Source: Glossina fuscipes
Taxonomy: Eukaryota; Arthropoda; Insecta; Diptera; Glossinidae
Assembly: GCF_014805625.2 (NCBI RefSeq)
Contig: NW_023998569.1
Span: forward strand, 41,999-105,998
Direction of reading: 5' to 3'
DNA: 64,000 nucleotides
The translations under genes and the position numbers were made by a program. This document shows, piece by piece, positions 13,211 through 24,968 of the stretch. Below the pieces are notes generated by a model, which did not search any database, was not told the DNA's origin, and was given only the letters and a program-made list of their open reading frames with translations. The first letter of the stretch is position 1, and each line of letters starts with the position of its first letter.

Positions 13211-13891
13211 CTATAAATTAATAATTTGTGTGAAACAAAAAACAAAAAACAAAAATCAAATTTTAAAAATTGTTTCGCTCAGTGTATATATAAATCGTAT
13301 CGATCGATCGGGCATCGATTTTTGTATTTACGGCGACGACGTTAATGCTCCCACATCATAAAAAATAAAGAAACATTAGAAGATAGTAAATATCCTAAAG
13401 TTTTCAATTTTAACAGAGTTGAACCTTTGTTTTCTGTTAAGTTGGACATTTAATACAGCTTGCCACGAAGACACGAAATTCAAACTCCGAGCATAGGGTG
13501 TTTATTATTATATTAATTTTTTCTTTACACTTCTACTTCAGACACATTTACAAGCTTACATTTACATGTTACAAATGCATGTTGATTTTCTATGCATTTT
13601 CACTGTTTCCTTTTTTTTTTGTTATTGTTTTTAAAAGTTTACTTACATACGCAATTTAATCAATAATATTTAATATGCTTTTAAAATGTAAGATGGCTTG
13701 TTTGCCTTCTACTACTGAGATACCACCAAGCTGTGTTCACTAATATCATATAAAATTTTATTAATAGAAAATTTCAAAGCGAGCACAGGGTGTATCCCGG
13801 CAGTAAGCGCATTTATCTTGAAAAGCTTTCTCTTTGTTTTTATTAATTGTTATTATTTTTATTTTTCCTTTTTTTTTTCTTTTTAGTTTAG

Positions 13892-14083
13892 GCAACCACC
13901 GTGTTGAGAAGCTTTTTCTCTCGTCCTATAATTAGCTCAAGCTCGCTTATAAACTTGAAGGTAATTTGTTCTTTTTCTTCTTATCTTTTTTTTTTTGGAA
14001 ATTTATTAAGACAGGTGAAGTTTCTTAACGGCCAGACAGCACCTAGAAAAATGCTCTTCATATTAAGTTTTTTGTTATCATAA
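13892..14083 (+). CDS. Weak two-exon terminal coding candidate
   Basis: A strong pyrimidine tract ends in TTTTTAGTTTAG at 13891. It is followed by 69 bases open in one frame (ATTVLRSFFSRPIISSSSLI...), then GTAATTTG, a 54-base intron-sized segment with TTTATTAAG, and ACAG at 14014. The second segment stays in frame (VKFLNGQTAPRK...) to TAA at 14081-14083. The spacing suits the short introns common in flies. However, the frame is also open straight through the supposed intron, the protein matches nothing I recognise, and no AATAAA follows closely. It lies on the strand opposite to the microexon. I regard it as more likely chance than gene. Confidence 0.18.
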   Translation, partial: ATTVLRSFFSRPIISSSSLINLKVICSFSSYLFFFGNLLRQVKFLNGQTAPRKMLFILSFLLS

Positions 14084-14200
14084 CATACGTTACAGTTATA
14101 CTTTATAATAATACAGATCCTCTAAATGAACTTAGTACATTCCTCCATTCGCCCGTCTGTCCGACTTGAAATGTAAGCAAATCATTGTAACCTATGGAAA

Positions 14201-14262
14201 TGAATTCCGAACTTCGAATTTGGTCAAAAAAAAAGGAGAAGTAAATGAGCGAACTTCGAAAC
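14201..14262 (-). repeat. Dispersed repeat arm, inverted relative to 19226-19313
   Basis: Read on the minus strand this contains GAAGTTCGCTCATTTACTTC followed by TCC, a T run and CCAAATTCGAAGTTCG. The same elements occur on the plus strand near 19226-19313, so the two form a distant inverted pair about 5 kb apart. Confidence 0.55.
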
Positions 14263-16476
14263 CGAAAAATATGCCTAGCAACAATTTTATACATATATGT
14301 AATAATATATGTATAAGTAATACATATATAAGTATAAGTATATATATAAGTATAACACTGGGCAGCTTGCGCTGCGGTCAGCAGATAGCAGACATATTCC
14401 TCACTAGCCAACTGACACGCTCCTTTCTTAGTTGATTGTATTTTCTCGACTTGTTCGATTGCTAAGGTTGATTTCTACCTATATTTCTACTCGAGAAATA
14501 CATTTTTTGTGTTTCCATGCAGACTGAAATAGGAAACATTTCATAGCTTATGCTAACACTCACGTGTAAAAGTTAGAAAGCAAAATAAAACAATATATTG
14601 ACATATTGTAAGAAATCTGAATACTTGCTTTAAACATTCGATTCTTATTACGCATTTCTTCTTGTTCCGTTTTAATGTACGAGAACGGATCTTTTCAAAC
14701 TTGAACAGAGATCGGATCTCAATTTTCGAACTCAAGGCTTACATAAAAGAGCATGATATGAATGAAGCAACATGATATTGAGTAGAAGCAAAGGTCGGTT
14801 GGCCTTCTAAATCTAACTAAATGTTTATTACAGTCAAAAAGCAAAGTTGTTGGACTTTGGAGTGTAAATTTTTCTTAGTTCATCCAGTTATCAATTGCAT
14901 GAATATTGCTACATTAATGTAATGTAATGCATTCTATAAAAATCGATAGATTGTCTTACATTTCATGCTGCAGTTAATTATAATTGTAAAGGCACGGGCA
15001 ACAAGTGTCACATTGTAAGTTGATAAAATGATATCAACGCAAAGAACAAGAAAACTACTCATCTATCTTTATTTTTTCCTTCCCCCGCTCGGATACAAAC
15101 TCTCTTTCTTCATTTATTCGTGTTTCGCTATTTGACCTTGGAAAACTATAAGGAAAAAAAAAGAACTATAAAATACCTATAAAATACCATATACGTATAT
15201 TGATGTAGTAGTAGTAGTAGTCTGTTGTTGGTTTTAATTTATGATATTTTTTCATTATACAAAAAATTTACCTTCTTAATTAGATAAGAAACTAATAACT
15301 TTCACTTTCTCTTTGCACTTTTTATATTCTTTTTTTCAATTTAATTAATTTGGTTTTTTTTTTTAATATTCACTTTAGTTCTTCTTTTTATTATTATTAT
15401 TAATAAAAATTTCTCGGAAGCACATATTCTTTCACTTGTGGAGATGCTGCTATCGATGAATGCTTTGTATGGCTTTGTAAACTTTCATACACCTAGAGAT
15501 AGGCAATGGAAAAGTTTGTTATTGATAGTTTTTTATTTTTCTTCTTTTCCTTGTTTTTGTTTTTGTTTTTTTTTGCTTGCAAGCAGCTACTCTTAAAGTT
15601 TATCATATACCAGACAGAGTTTATGGGAAGTACATATTTTATGAAAGCTTTAGGGTTTAGCGAAGCGTTTTTTTTTTCATAAATTTTCTTTTGTTTTTAT
15701 CTTTTATCTATTTTAAATTTTTGTCATTTTAAAAATGATTTAAATTTTTTATTTAAAAAGAGAAGAAAAGAAATATAAGTTTTCCTACCAAACTTTTACT
15801 TATTTTGACTTTTAGATATGTTATGTGAAAATAAATATCCTTGCGGTACTCACCGTTATATAGCTTTTACGGAGAAACTAAAGCTTTATTTTTCTCGCCT
15901 CTCTTACTTGCATTGTTTTGTTTTTTTTATTCAATTCCGCGTAAATTGTGCAGGGCAAAATTATTCATGCTTCATGCCTTATTTTCTTGATGTTCTCTCT
16001 CCACTCAGCATGTTGCTCTTCTGAGTAGAGAAAGCTGTAACCATGTTATGTGTGCGTGTATGCGACGCATTATTGCATTAATTTCAAGTTTACGAGAAGC
16101 AAAGATTGTTTGTGCATTTACAACAATTTTCAGGTTCAAGTGCAATATCGCGCATGTCTCTTATGCATTTCCTAACTGAATGCAATGAAGACGTGGTTGT
16201 GATTTTCTTTTTGCTTTTGCTTTTGTTTTTGGCTTGGGTTAGGTTGGAGCTGAGGCGTAATAGCTATATTTGCTAGCTCCCATAATATTCTCTTTTCAGC
16301 CTTTCTGTGAACATTTTTAACCCATATCTCGCCAATTTAGCCCCACCAAGCACACACACAGGCACATACTCTCACATTTATATATGTATGTATATATGTA
16401 TATATAGGTAATATGTGCATATTTTTCTTTTCTTTAATGCTTTAAATGTTCGCTGTCGTCATTACGAAATTTTGAG

Positions 16477-16492
16477 TCTCTCTTTCTCTCTC

Positions 16493-16534
<42 letters not shown>

Positions 16535-16554
16535 CCTCTCCCTCTTGGCCTTTC
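16477..16554. repeat. (CT)n microsatellite
   Basis: About 78 bases of CT units with a few T, G and C interruptions. The open frames on either strand (Leu-Ser or Arg-Glu dipeptides) are products of the repeat. Confidence 0.95.
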
Positions 16555-17485
16555 TTTTTTCATTTGCGTACGATCTGGTGTACATAGTCGATTGTACGTA
16601 TATGTAGGCATTGTTTTGCATGTGTGGTCTTTCGCTTTTACATACACATATGCAAGAAATTATTTCTTCATTTTGCTTTTTCTTTTTTCTTGTTTGCATC
16701 TGAGATATATTAATTAAGTTTTTCTATGCTGACAAGCTGTCTTCACTGCAACGATAGATAGAATTTAAGAAAATTTATATAAGCCAAATTTTTTACTTTA
16801 ATGTAAATTTAGATATGAAAGGCATAAAATAAGAAATTTTTCAATATTTTTATATAAGAAACTTAAGAGCATTTTATAAATTGCGTCCGGAAATAACTGT
16901 CACAAAAGCTTTTTGAAACGAGCAAATATTTTATTGGTTTTTTGGGAAGACGATTCAAAAAGAGAAAGGAAGAAGAAGAAGAAGAGTAATAAGTATGTAT
17001 TTTTCATGTAGGTTGCCAAAAGGGTGGTCGTACATACGCAACCAATACTTGTATCAATCGTTGACCTTGTCTGCAAGGACAAGCAGTTAATGCAATAAGG
17101 TCCGTACATCCATATGTTAAAATTTTCATGCTTACAGGCAGACAAGAATTGCGATAAAAGCCTGCAATTAATCCGCAATGGTTCTACAAAAATACACAAT
17201 GAAAAATTTCCGATTACTCCGAGTATTCATTCAAAATTCTTTCTCATAGTATATATTGAGCAAAGGCATTTAAACCTTTAAAGCGAAAAAGATACGGCAA
17301 AACGATTTCAATGACAGAATGATAGGATGTGGATGCATTTAGCTCGACCAAGCAAATGGAAGATGGGCCCATTATCAACGATTACAGTTTTCTTAATTAC
17401 TTTTCGTTTTATGTATGCGCTTCTGTAATTTAATTTGTTTTAAAAAATTTCTTATAAAAAAAAAATACATATACATGTATATATA

Positions 17486-17517
17486 TTAGTTTGGGGAAAA
17501 AGAAATCCATTATTTTT
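17486..17517 (+). repeat. mariner left terminal inverted repeat
   Basis: A 32-bp repeat, identical to the reverse complement of 18743-18774. The transposase binds these ends; a TA target duplication precedes it at 17484-17485. Confidence 0.95.
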
Positions 17518-17671
17518 TCGGTAGATGGCTGCACTGATAGATTTCTCGTAAAGTATCGATCAAACAATTTCAGATTTATGCTCGTTGGAAAGGTGACATT
17601 TCGCAGTAAAAAAAATTCTTTTGTTGTTTTTTGTTTGGATCATTCAGTTGTGAGTTACAGCGCTGTTAAAA

Positions 17672-18721
17672 ATGGAAGTGAACAAAGAGAAAATTCGGCA
17701 CATTTTACAGTTTTTCTTTGACAAAGGCGAAAATGCAAGCCAGGCGGCTAAAATTGTGAATGGTGTTTATGGTTCCGATACTGTAACAGCCAATTATGTG
17801 CAATTTTGGTTTCGTAGATTCCGTTCAGGAATTTTTGATGTTAAAGATGCACCTCGCACAGGTAGGCCGGTCGCCGAAAATGTCGATAAAATCGGATAAA
17901 TGATCGAAGTTGACCGGCATGTTAGCAGTCGTAACATTGCCCAGGAGTTAAAAAACGACCATAAAACAGTTTTAAACCATTTACACAAAGCTGGATTCAA
18001 AAAGAAGCTCGATGTTTGGGTGCCACACCAATTAACAGAAAAAAACATGATGGATCGAATTTCCATCTGCGAAGCCTTGGCCAAACGGAATGAGATAGAC
18101 CCATTTCTTAAACGGACGGTGACTGGAGATGAGAAATGGATCACATACGATAACCCTGTGCGAAAACGATCGTGGTCAAAGAACGGTGAAGCACCTCAAA
18201 CGGTGGTCAAACCAGGACTAACGGCCAGGAAGGTTTTGCTATGCATTTGGTGGGACTGGAAGGGGATTATTTATTATGAGTTGCTTCCATATGGCCAAAC
18301 GCTAAATTCTGATCTCTACTGTCAACAACTGGACGGTTTGAAGATAGCGATTGACCAGAAACGGCCAGAATTGGCCAACAGGAGAGGTGTCGTGTTCCAC
18401 CAGGACAACGCTAGGCCACACATATCTACAGTGACTCGCCAGAAACTTCGGGAGCTTGGTTGGGAAGTTTTAATGCATCCGCCATACAGTCCGGACTTGG
18501 CACGAAGCGATTATCATCTTTTTCTTGCATTGCAAAATTTCTTTAATGATAAAAAATTGGAATCTAGGGAGGATTGTGAAAATCGACTACTAGAGTTTTT
18601 TGCAAATAGAGACCAGGACTTCTATGAGAGAGGCATTTTGAAGTTACCTTTAAAATGGCAACAAATCGTACAACAAAACGGTGCATATTTGACCCAAATC
18701 AGACAATCCGAAGCATGTTAA
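17672..18721 (+). pseudogene. mariner transposase with one in-frame stop
   Basis: The frame runs from ATG at 17672 to TAA at 18719-18721, 349 codons, the usual mariner length. An N-terminal helix-turn-helix DNA-binding region (including VQFWFRRFRSG and TGRPV) is followed by WVPHQL and the DDE catalytic domain. The catalytic aspartates are in TGDEKW (about codon 153), HQDNARPH (about 245) and RSDYHLF (about 280); 34 residues separate the last two, so the D,D34D signature is intact. A TAA at 17897-17899 (codon 76) interrupts the frame before the catalytic part, and the same frame resumes immediately. In the usual SPDLAPSDY motif the second proline is arginine here (SPDLARSDY). A downstream ATG at 17900 could only yield a protein lacking most of the DNA-binding domain. 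An AATAAA overlaps the end at 18721-18726. Confidence 0.93.
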
Positions 18722-18742
18722 ATAAAGTCCTGAAGTTCATAT

Positions 18743-18774
18743 AAAAATAATGGATTTCTTTTTCCCCAAACTAA
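18743..18774 (-). repeat. mariner right terminal inverted repeat
   Basis: Exact inverted copy of the left 32 bp, followed by the TA duplication at 18775-18776. Confidence 0.95.
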
Positions 18775-19225
18775 TATATATATATATACATATGCAACTT
18801 ATCTGCTCGTCTCTATACGTGACTTTTTCTAAAAAAAAATGCTAAAAATATTTTACAATAAGTCAATGACTGAAAAACGAGAATGTTTAGAATGCCAACG
18901 CTTTTATTTATTTATGTTGAAATTAATAGGAGAGGAAATATTATAAAATATTATTAAAGCAAACGTGACGCATTTAATTCATTTGTGTTGCATACATAAT
19001 TTATTAGAATGAAAGCCCTTTTATTCAACATTTGTTTTTTGGGTGAACACGGGCGAAAGACCCAATTTTCCCAATTTTCATACTATTTTCGAAACGTATT
19101 TTAGTTTTTGGTTTATTACAAGAAAAAGCAATTAAATTTTTAATAATTTTCTCTGCTGTTTTAAATTTTGCAGGTGTGTTCAAAAATTATTTTAAAAATT
19201 TGACTCTTGTTTTTATTTCTATTAT

Positions 19226-19313
19226 TATTTGAAATTCACTCATTTACTTCTCCTTTAATTTGCCAGAATTCGAAGTTCGCTCACTTACTTATTTCTTCTT
19301 TTATTTTACAGTA
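19226..19313 (+). repeat. Dispersed repeat arm, about two units
   Basis: Two related segments, TCACTCATTTACTTCTCC... and AATTCGAAGTTCGCTCACTT..., follow each other here, matching 14201-14262 in inverted orientation. The second unit ends in TTTTATTTTACAG, which mimics a plus-strand splice acceptor; its repeat origin makes a real exon there unlikely. Confidence 0.55.
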
Positions 19314-19530
19314 GACGCACTAAACGCGTGTAATATAATCCAAAAAAAATTAGCAAACATAGTATATAAGCAAAGTTATGTAAAAGCTAGCAAAAGGAAA
19401 ATATTAATTTTATAACCTCAACTTGATATTACAATATTCGTAACCGCAAACACCTATATCATCTATCGCTACTTTGCCCCAATTTTTTTACAAAAATCAA
19501 GTGACGAATTTTCTTTTAGTTTTGGCTTGG

Positions 19531-19553
19531 TTCGGTTCGGTTCGGTTCGGTTC
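19531..19553. repeat. (TTCGG)n pentanucleotide repeat
   Basis: Four complete TTCGG units plus TTC, unusually GC-rich for this window. Confidence 0.9.
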
Positions 19554-20631
19554 AATGGGTTCTAAATAATACATCTTCAAAACTAATTGCTATCTGAAAA
19601 GAAATCTAAATTTCATCTGAAACATTTTTTGCATCAAAGATGTAAGTAAATTGAAATAAATGAAAAGGGCGAAATCTTATAATATGTACGTGTTTATCTA
19701 TTATAATGGTTATAACAAATGTATGTGTTTATGTATTAAAAAGGACTAAAAGTTAAACAGTTAAACATTTGCGGCAATAAAAGTAGAGTTGGAGTAGGCA
19801 GTGAATTGAATATTTTGACATGAGAAGTCTGATATATCAGAGTGAGCTTTTAAGATAGTAACAATTTCTGAATATACGAAACACTCGAGATTCCATTGAA
19901 TTTCAGCCATTGGTGGTGACTTAATTTGAATAACAAGGCAGATGTAATATGTTGTGTTTTATTGGGAAGCTTTTGTAGAATTTAGCGGAGTATACAGATG
20001 TTGGTTGACTGATTATATTAAGGCTATGGAAGAAATATTGATAAAATGTTAAATTTACAATCTTTAAATGCCAAACGAAGTAGAGAAGATCGACGCAGAG
20101 GTAAACATGTATAGTTATGCACCGCTTATTCATTTATTCATTTATATTTAGATATACGTTCATATGTATTGTGCGTAAAATGTAATTTAAATTCAAAGTG
20201 CCTGCCATGCATATTAAAATTGATGATTGAAATCTAATTGACACGTTTATATCTATTAGATATGCTCGGATACAATTACTAATCGAAAAATATTAAATGG
20301 CAAACATGTGGGTAAATAATTTGATGAACTAAGCTAATTAGGAAATGAATTCTAGTCATCCTCTCTTGTTAGCACAGGGAACTTTCCTTTTTGTTTTTTA
20401 CTCCACACCACCTGTGGCATAATGGCTTATATTGCATCACTCTTCCGGATCACCGCTTTCCATATAACGCTATGTTTTGAAAATTGACGGCTCGTGGCTG
20501 CTCCTAATACATGCAATAAACCAGAAGGATGTCCCTCTGACCGTCTTGTTTTCTTGTGTGTGTAAAATATTTCGATGAAAGCTGTCTTGTGAACGAAGAA
20601 GAACGATATTGAAAATGTGTCGGATCGGCCG

Positions 20632-20651
20632 CCCGTGCCATGGGGCACGGG
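20632..20651. other. Perfect GC-rich hairpin
   Basis: Eight bases CCCGTGCC, a four-base spacer ATGG, and the exact complement GGCACGGG. It is an isolated GC-rich structure in AT-rich DNA. No T run or poly-A signal adjoins it and no gene context explains it. Confidence 0.7.
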
Positions 20652-22649
20652 TAAAGTGTTATTTTGAAATATTCTTATGCGAACCATTCTATTAACCGAA
20701 GCGGTGTGGGATATGTAATGGTGAGCCTTGGTCCACTAAAATGCTTTCAATGTTTACTCATCTTTAGCGTATTTCCAGGAGAACATTTTTGGGTGCACTG
20801 CTATGACCTGTCTGACGATTATCATTTGTTTCTTGCTTTTCTTCGTCACGTTTATTTTCATTTTCTTGATTTTCCAAAAGTCTGGAATCTATCTCGATTC
20901 GCTCTAATAGGGTGTCTTTCTTTTTTACTAAACAGAACTGATCTGAAAAAAAGCTATTTCGATACTTCGTAACCTAGCAATGAGATAAAATGGTTCGACG
21001 AAAATATGAAAAAATTCATTTATTCCTTTTAAAGCGTTTTCTTTTTGAAGATTTCCTATTTCATTTCCACGGCCTTTGAGGTATTTTTTAAAGGCCACTG
21101 ATTTTTTGCTCTCATTTTCAATGGAGGAACACCTGCAATGGCAATGGAAATAGACCAAGTCTGTTACATACAAGGCAAGCTATACCAAGCCGTGGCCTCG
21201 TAATTCCTCGAAATAACAAACACGTTTTCTGTTGTTCTGTTGTGAAAGTGAAAGCCTCGTACCTCTAACCTCAAACCAATCCAGTTATGTTGGAATCGTG
21301 TAAATAGCAACGGTCGATGTAAATCATATCAATAATGAAAACTTTTATAATGTAAAATTGTTCTTCTTCGCTCTTGTTACAAGGTTTTAAAGCGTAAAAA
21401 ATTGATTGGAAACTTTCAAGAGTTAGAAATCGATTCTTTTCGCTTAGTTATAAAACTTGTACCGCAGGGTGAATATAATAATTGAGTAAAATTTAAAGCA
21501 GAACCCTCCGCCTTCTCTAATTATGCGGGTTGCTGAAAAAGAAATTTTCATTTTTCTTTGTATTAAAAAGTAGAGGGAACAAGGAACGAGTTAATGGAAC
21601 TTTTTCCAAATGGACAAAGACAGAAAGAGAGGGGGAACGACTGAAAACGAGAGAGAGCCCTTAGAATATGATCACATTGTCGTCTTCAATTTATGAAAAT
21701 CTTGACTAAGAATTCTAAGAAACAACAACAAGAAGAGGAAGGGGGAAAATTGATTTGATTTAAGTTGTTTACGTACTCCAATTCAATCTAGCAATTGATA
21801 TTTAATTTCACACATTTTTGAAAAAAAATTATTCCATAATGAAATCATAAAACTGACAACAGAGGGAGGGAGAATTCATTTATATCCATATGCGATTTTT
21901 CAAATCTGCTAAAGATATGAACATTTTCAGTTATTCCATATTTTCAGTTATTTCTTATAGGTATGTATATCTCGCTTCACATGAGAGCTTAAAATCATAA
22001 TGTTTTGCAAATCGAAAGTGTTACAAATTAATTCACTTATACAAATATCAATATATTTTACGTTTTTACACACTCACCACGACTTTTATTTGCTTTTCTT
22101 TTATTTTTCTTTTTTGTTTATATATAAAACGTGAGCACATATTACGAATTAGTTTAGTCTTTTCCTTTTTTTCATTTTTTAGTTTGTATCGAAATTTATT
22201 TAAACTTCATTTACTAAGTACACAAGTACTTCTGCACATAACCATGAAATATGAAGAAATGCTTCGAAAAGTATGTTTCTATCTCTCTATAGATAGATTA
22301 AGATATAAATACATGTACATATATATATATATATCTAACGAATAATTGACGTTTCTTTTTTTCCTTTTGCCATGTTTTTTTTTTCTCAGATTTACTCAAA
22401 TATTCCCTAAATATGAGAGAGGCAGACAAGAGAGTGCAATTATTTTGTAAACATTTGGTTGTGTTCGTGTATTGAGAGAAACTCTCTATGCATATAAACT
22501 AACTCATCCAGTTAATGAATATTCGTCTATGCAAAATTCTCTTTTTGTTTCTATCTCGTTCCTCGCTTCTCTTTCAATTGTTCTGCTAATTTTTATGGAT
22601 AGTTGTTGCTATTATTTTAAGCTCTTTTTACCTAACATTACGTTTAATG

Positions 22650-22735
22650 ACTATCTCATATATATATATATATATATGCATTCACACATATATATATTAT
22701 AAAGCGAGCAGCTGTGTGTGTGCGTGTGTGTGTGA
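22650..22735. repeat. AT then GT microsatellites
   Basis: AT units at about 22650-22701 and a GTGTGTGTGCGTGTGTGTGT run at about 22713-22735. Confidence 0.9.
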
Positions 22736-24846
22736 GTATCGGCACCTCTACAAACTAATATCTTAACCTTGAACTTGAAACACATTCAGTTTGTTAGTTG
22801 CTATTGGACTGACGTTGATTTTTTTCCTGTACTTATAGTTGTGTTGTTGTTATTGTTTTTGGTTGTACGACGTCCAAGTTTTTTCATGTTTTCATTGTTT
22901 GCTTTATGTTTTCCTGCTTATTTCCCGAATAGTTTATTGAATTCAATATTTTTTAGGTGTGCTTATCTTCTTAACTTTATTTTTTCAAGTTTTTTCTTTT
23001 ATTTCTTTCTCAATGGGAAGATTCATTTTAGGTTGATGACGAGTTGAAGGAGAAGTTCAATTTTATTCTAGATATCACATCGTTTCTAATATCAAATATG
23101 TGCTATTTGTGCACTTTTAAAATTTTTGACATTCTTTACCCTAGAGTTCGCCGGAGCAAATTTTCGCTTGCTGCAAGCCGCAACTAAGGTTAGGTTTCAA
23201 TAATATCCTAACCTTATCAAAAGTCTACGATCTATGATAGAGGTGTTAAGGCTTTCACAACATTTACAGTTATTTTGAAGTCTTCTTTAACAAAAATTTG
23301 AGCCAAATCATGGCCGTCCAATATTTTTATATTATTTAGTAACACACAGTGTCACAGCTTATTATTTATGCAGGGAAAGCGTATGCTAATTGTTCATAGA
23401 GAGACAATCTTAGGTGCTAAGGACCATTTATTGAATTTATTTTAACATTTGAACATTTTATCAGAAAATTCTGCATCAAGAACGGAGGAAGGAAGGAAGG
23501 AAGCAAGGAAATGTCAGAAGATCTACGTAAAAGAGTTGGTAGCAATCCGAACTTATACATTAATATCTATTTTTACGTTTTTACGAGACTCCGTGGACTA
23601 ATCCAAGGAATGTGTCACCACTGTGACGTGAGAATGAATTTATTGGAAAAAGTTGCCTAGTTAGCGTAAGCCTTTTATTTCCCTGCCTTACATCTTCAAT
23701 AAAGTTTCAAAGTTTTGTGTTCGTTCGTCGGTTATATAAATACAAATCAGCACTTAAGTTAAAGAATATCAGGGAAATCGTTACGTCGGCGTAAAAGAAG
23801 AACATTCCCGAGCGACATCCGCCGCGAAACTGTTAAGGGAGGATTTTCGCTTTTCTTTATCAAGACCCTAAACACAAGTATCGGAGAAAGGACTGAATAG
23901 ACTGACTGTTTTTGGCACCGGGAATCTCTTCTTGATTATATATATACGTAAAATATATGTATATATATATATATATATTTAAATTTTCGATCAATCTCTA
24001 ATCGCTAATCTATGGAAATAAATTAATAAGTTTTCGATGTTTATTTTCAAGATTGCTTCCTTATCACGCTCACGGACCTGAACGCTATCGCGTCCAAGTC
24101 TGCTGTGAGACAAATCATCGTGAATGCTATAGCAATCAAATCTTAATTCTCTCATTTATAATAAATTTTTGCGGTTTTAATATAGAAATAGCGTTTTGCA
24201 GCATTAATGATTTATATAGTACTACCCTTACAATATATGTCTAATCAGATTTCGAACATTAGAATGAATTGAAAACAAAAGAAACCCTGCCGATTATTGA
24301 AATTTTGAACGTCTGTGAACGTTGCAACTATACTCGACAGCTCCTCCTTGAAATTGAAACGTCCATAGGTAAGATAAAGAATAGCACACTAACTGCATCC
24401 CCAAAATATTAATAACATGTGTACGGACAGACAGACAAATGAACATGTGAATACGTATCTCCCGGTAGTGGAAAGATCAAGTAAATCAAAGAAGATCTCC
24501 GATACACTTGACAAAGGGAATTATGAAATATACTTTACACTTTTAGTTGTTTAACGGAATTCGTGTACCCCACCACGTGTGCAAAAAATTTAGAGAAAAA
24601 AAGGTGTTTTTTTTTTAATTCATTTATTCGTTCATTCCATTTTCTCAGCTAACAAGTTATTGCTGCTATTTTGTTTATTTTTTCATGTTTCAATTTAGTT
24701 TATTTTATCATTTGTTTGGTCGAATGCACTTTGTTCACGTAATTCAAATTAGTACTATTGTGCATGTATTAGTCATTGAATGCATGTTCTCCACAATTGT
24801 TCACCTACTTTTCTCTTTTCTGGACTCACTCTGTCTTTCTTTCTTC

Positions 24847-24851
<5 letters not shown>

Positions 24852-24898
<47 letters not shown>

Positions 24899-24908
24899 NN
24901 NNNNNNNN

Positions 24909-24964
<56 letters not shown>
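24852..24964. repeat. Long (CT)n array interrupted by an assembly gap
   Basis: CT units run from 24852 to 24898 and from 24909 to 24964, either side of ten N. The true array length is unknown. Poly-Leu-Ser frames across it are artefacts. Confidence 0.95.
24899..24908. other. Assembly gap of 10 N
   Basis: Ten undetermined bases inside the CT array, probably a collapsed or unsequenced repeat. Confidence 0.95.

Positions 24965-24968
<4 letters not shown>

Larger units (their letters stand above)
13211..17485. other. Gene-poor stretch before the mariner
   Basis: Apart from a weak exon candidate (13892-14083), a repeat arm (14201-14262) and CT arrays, nothing is supported. If the minus-strand microexon is real, this is its upstream intron. 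Confidence 0.45.
17486..18774 (+). mobile_element. mariner element, mellifera-subfamily type, near-intact
   Basis: This 1289-bp element has perfect 32-bp inverted terminal repeats starting TTAGTTTGGGGAAAAAGAAA, sits between TA dinucleotides (17484-17485 and 18775-18776), and has a single transposase frame between them. Length, TA duplication and D,D34D transposase place it in Tc1/mariner. Protein wording such as KKLDVWVPHQL, DPFLKRTVTGDEKW and GVVFHQDNARPH is closest in my memory to the mellifera subfamily (honeybee Ammar1-like). Perfect terminal repeats suggest a fairly recent insertion, although the transposase has one nonsense codon. It sits in otherwise non-coding DNA, probably an intron. 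Confidence 0.95.
18775..24851. other. Gene-free stretch with small repeats
   Basis: No coding sequence supported. It contains the second arm of the inverted dispersed pair, a pentanucleotide repeat, a GC-rich hairpin, AT/GT microsatellites near 22650-22735, and a fragment of dispersed repeat near 24397-24545 marked by GTACGGACAGACAGACAAAT. Confidence 0.45.

Noticed and set aside
15853..15880. Minus-strand exon ending at a GTGAGTACC donor
   Set aside because: The acceptor side is purine-rich and no convincing exon start is present.
16415..16717. Frames encoding Leu-Ser or Arg-Glu repeats on both strands
   Set aside because: They are translations of the CT microsatellite.
19314..19422. Plus-strand exon after TTTTATTTTACAG at 19313
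   Set aside because: The acceptor-like sequence is the end of a dispersed repeat unit, and the following short frame has no donor or recognisable peptide.
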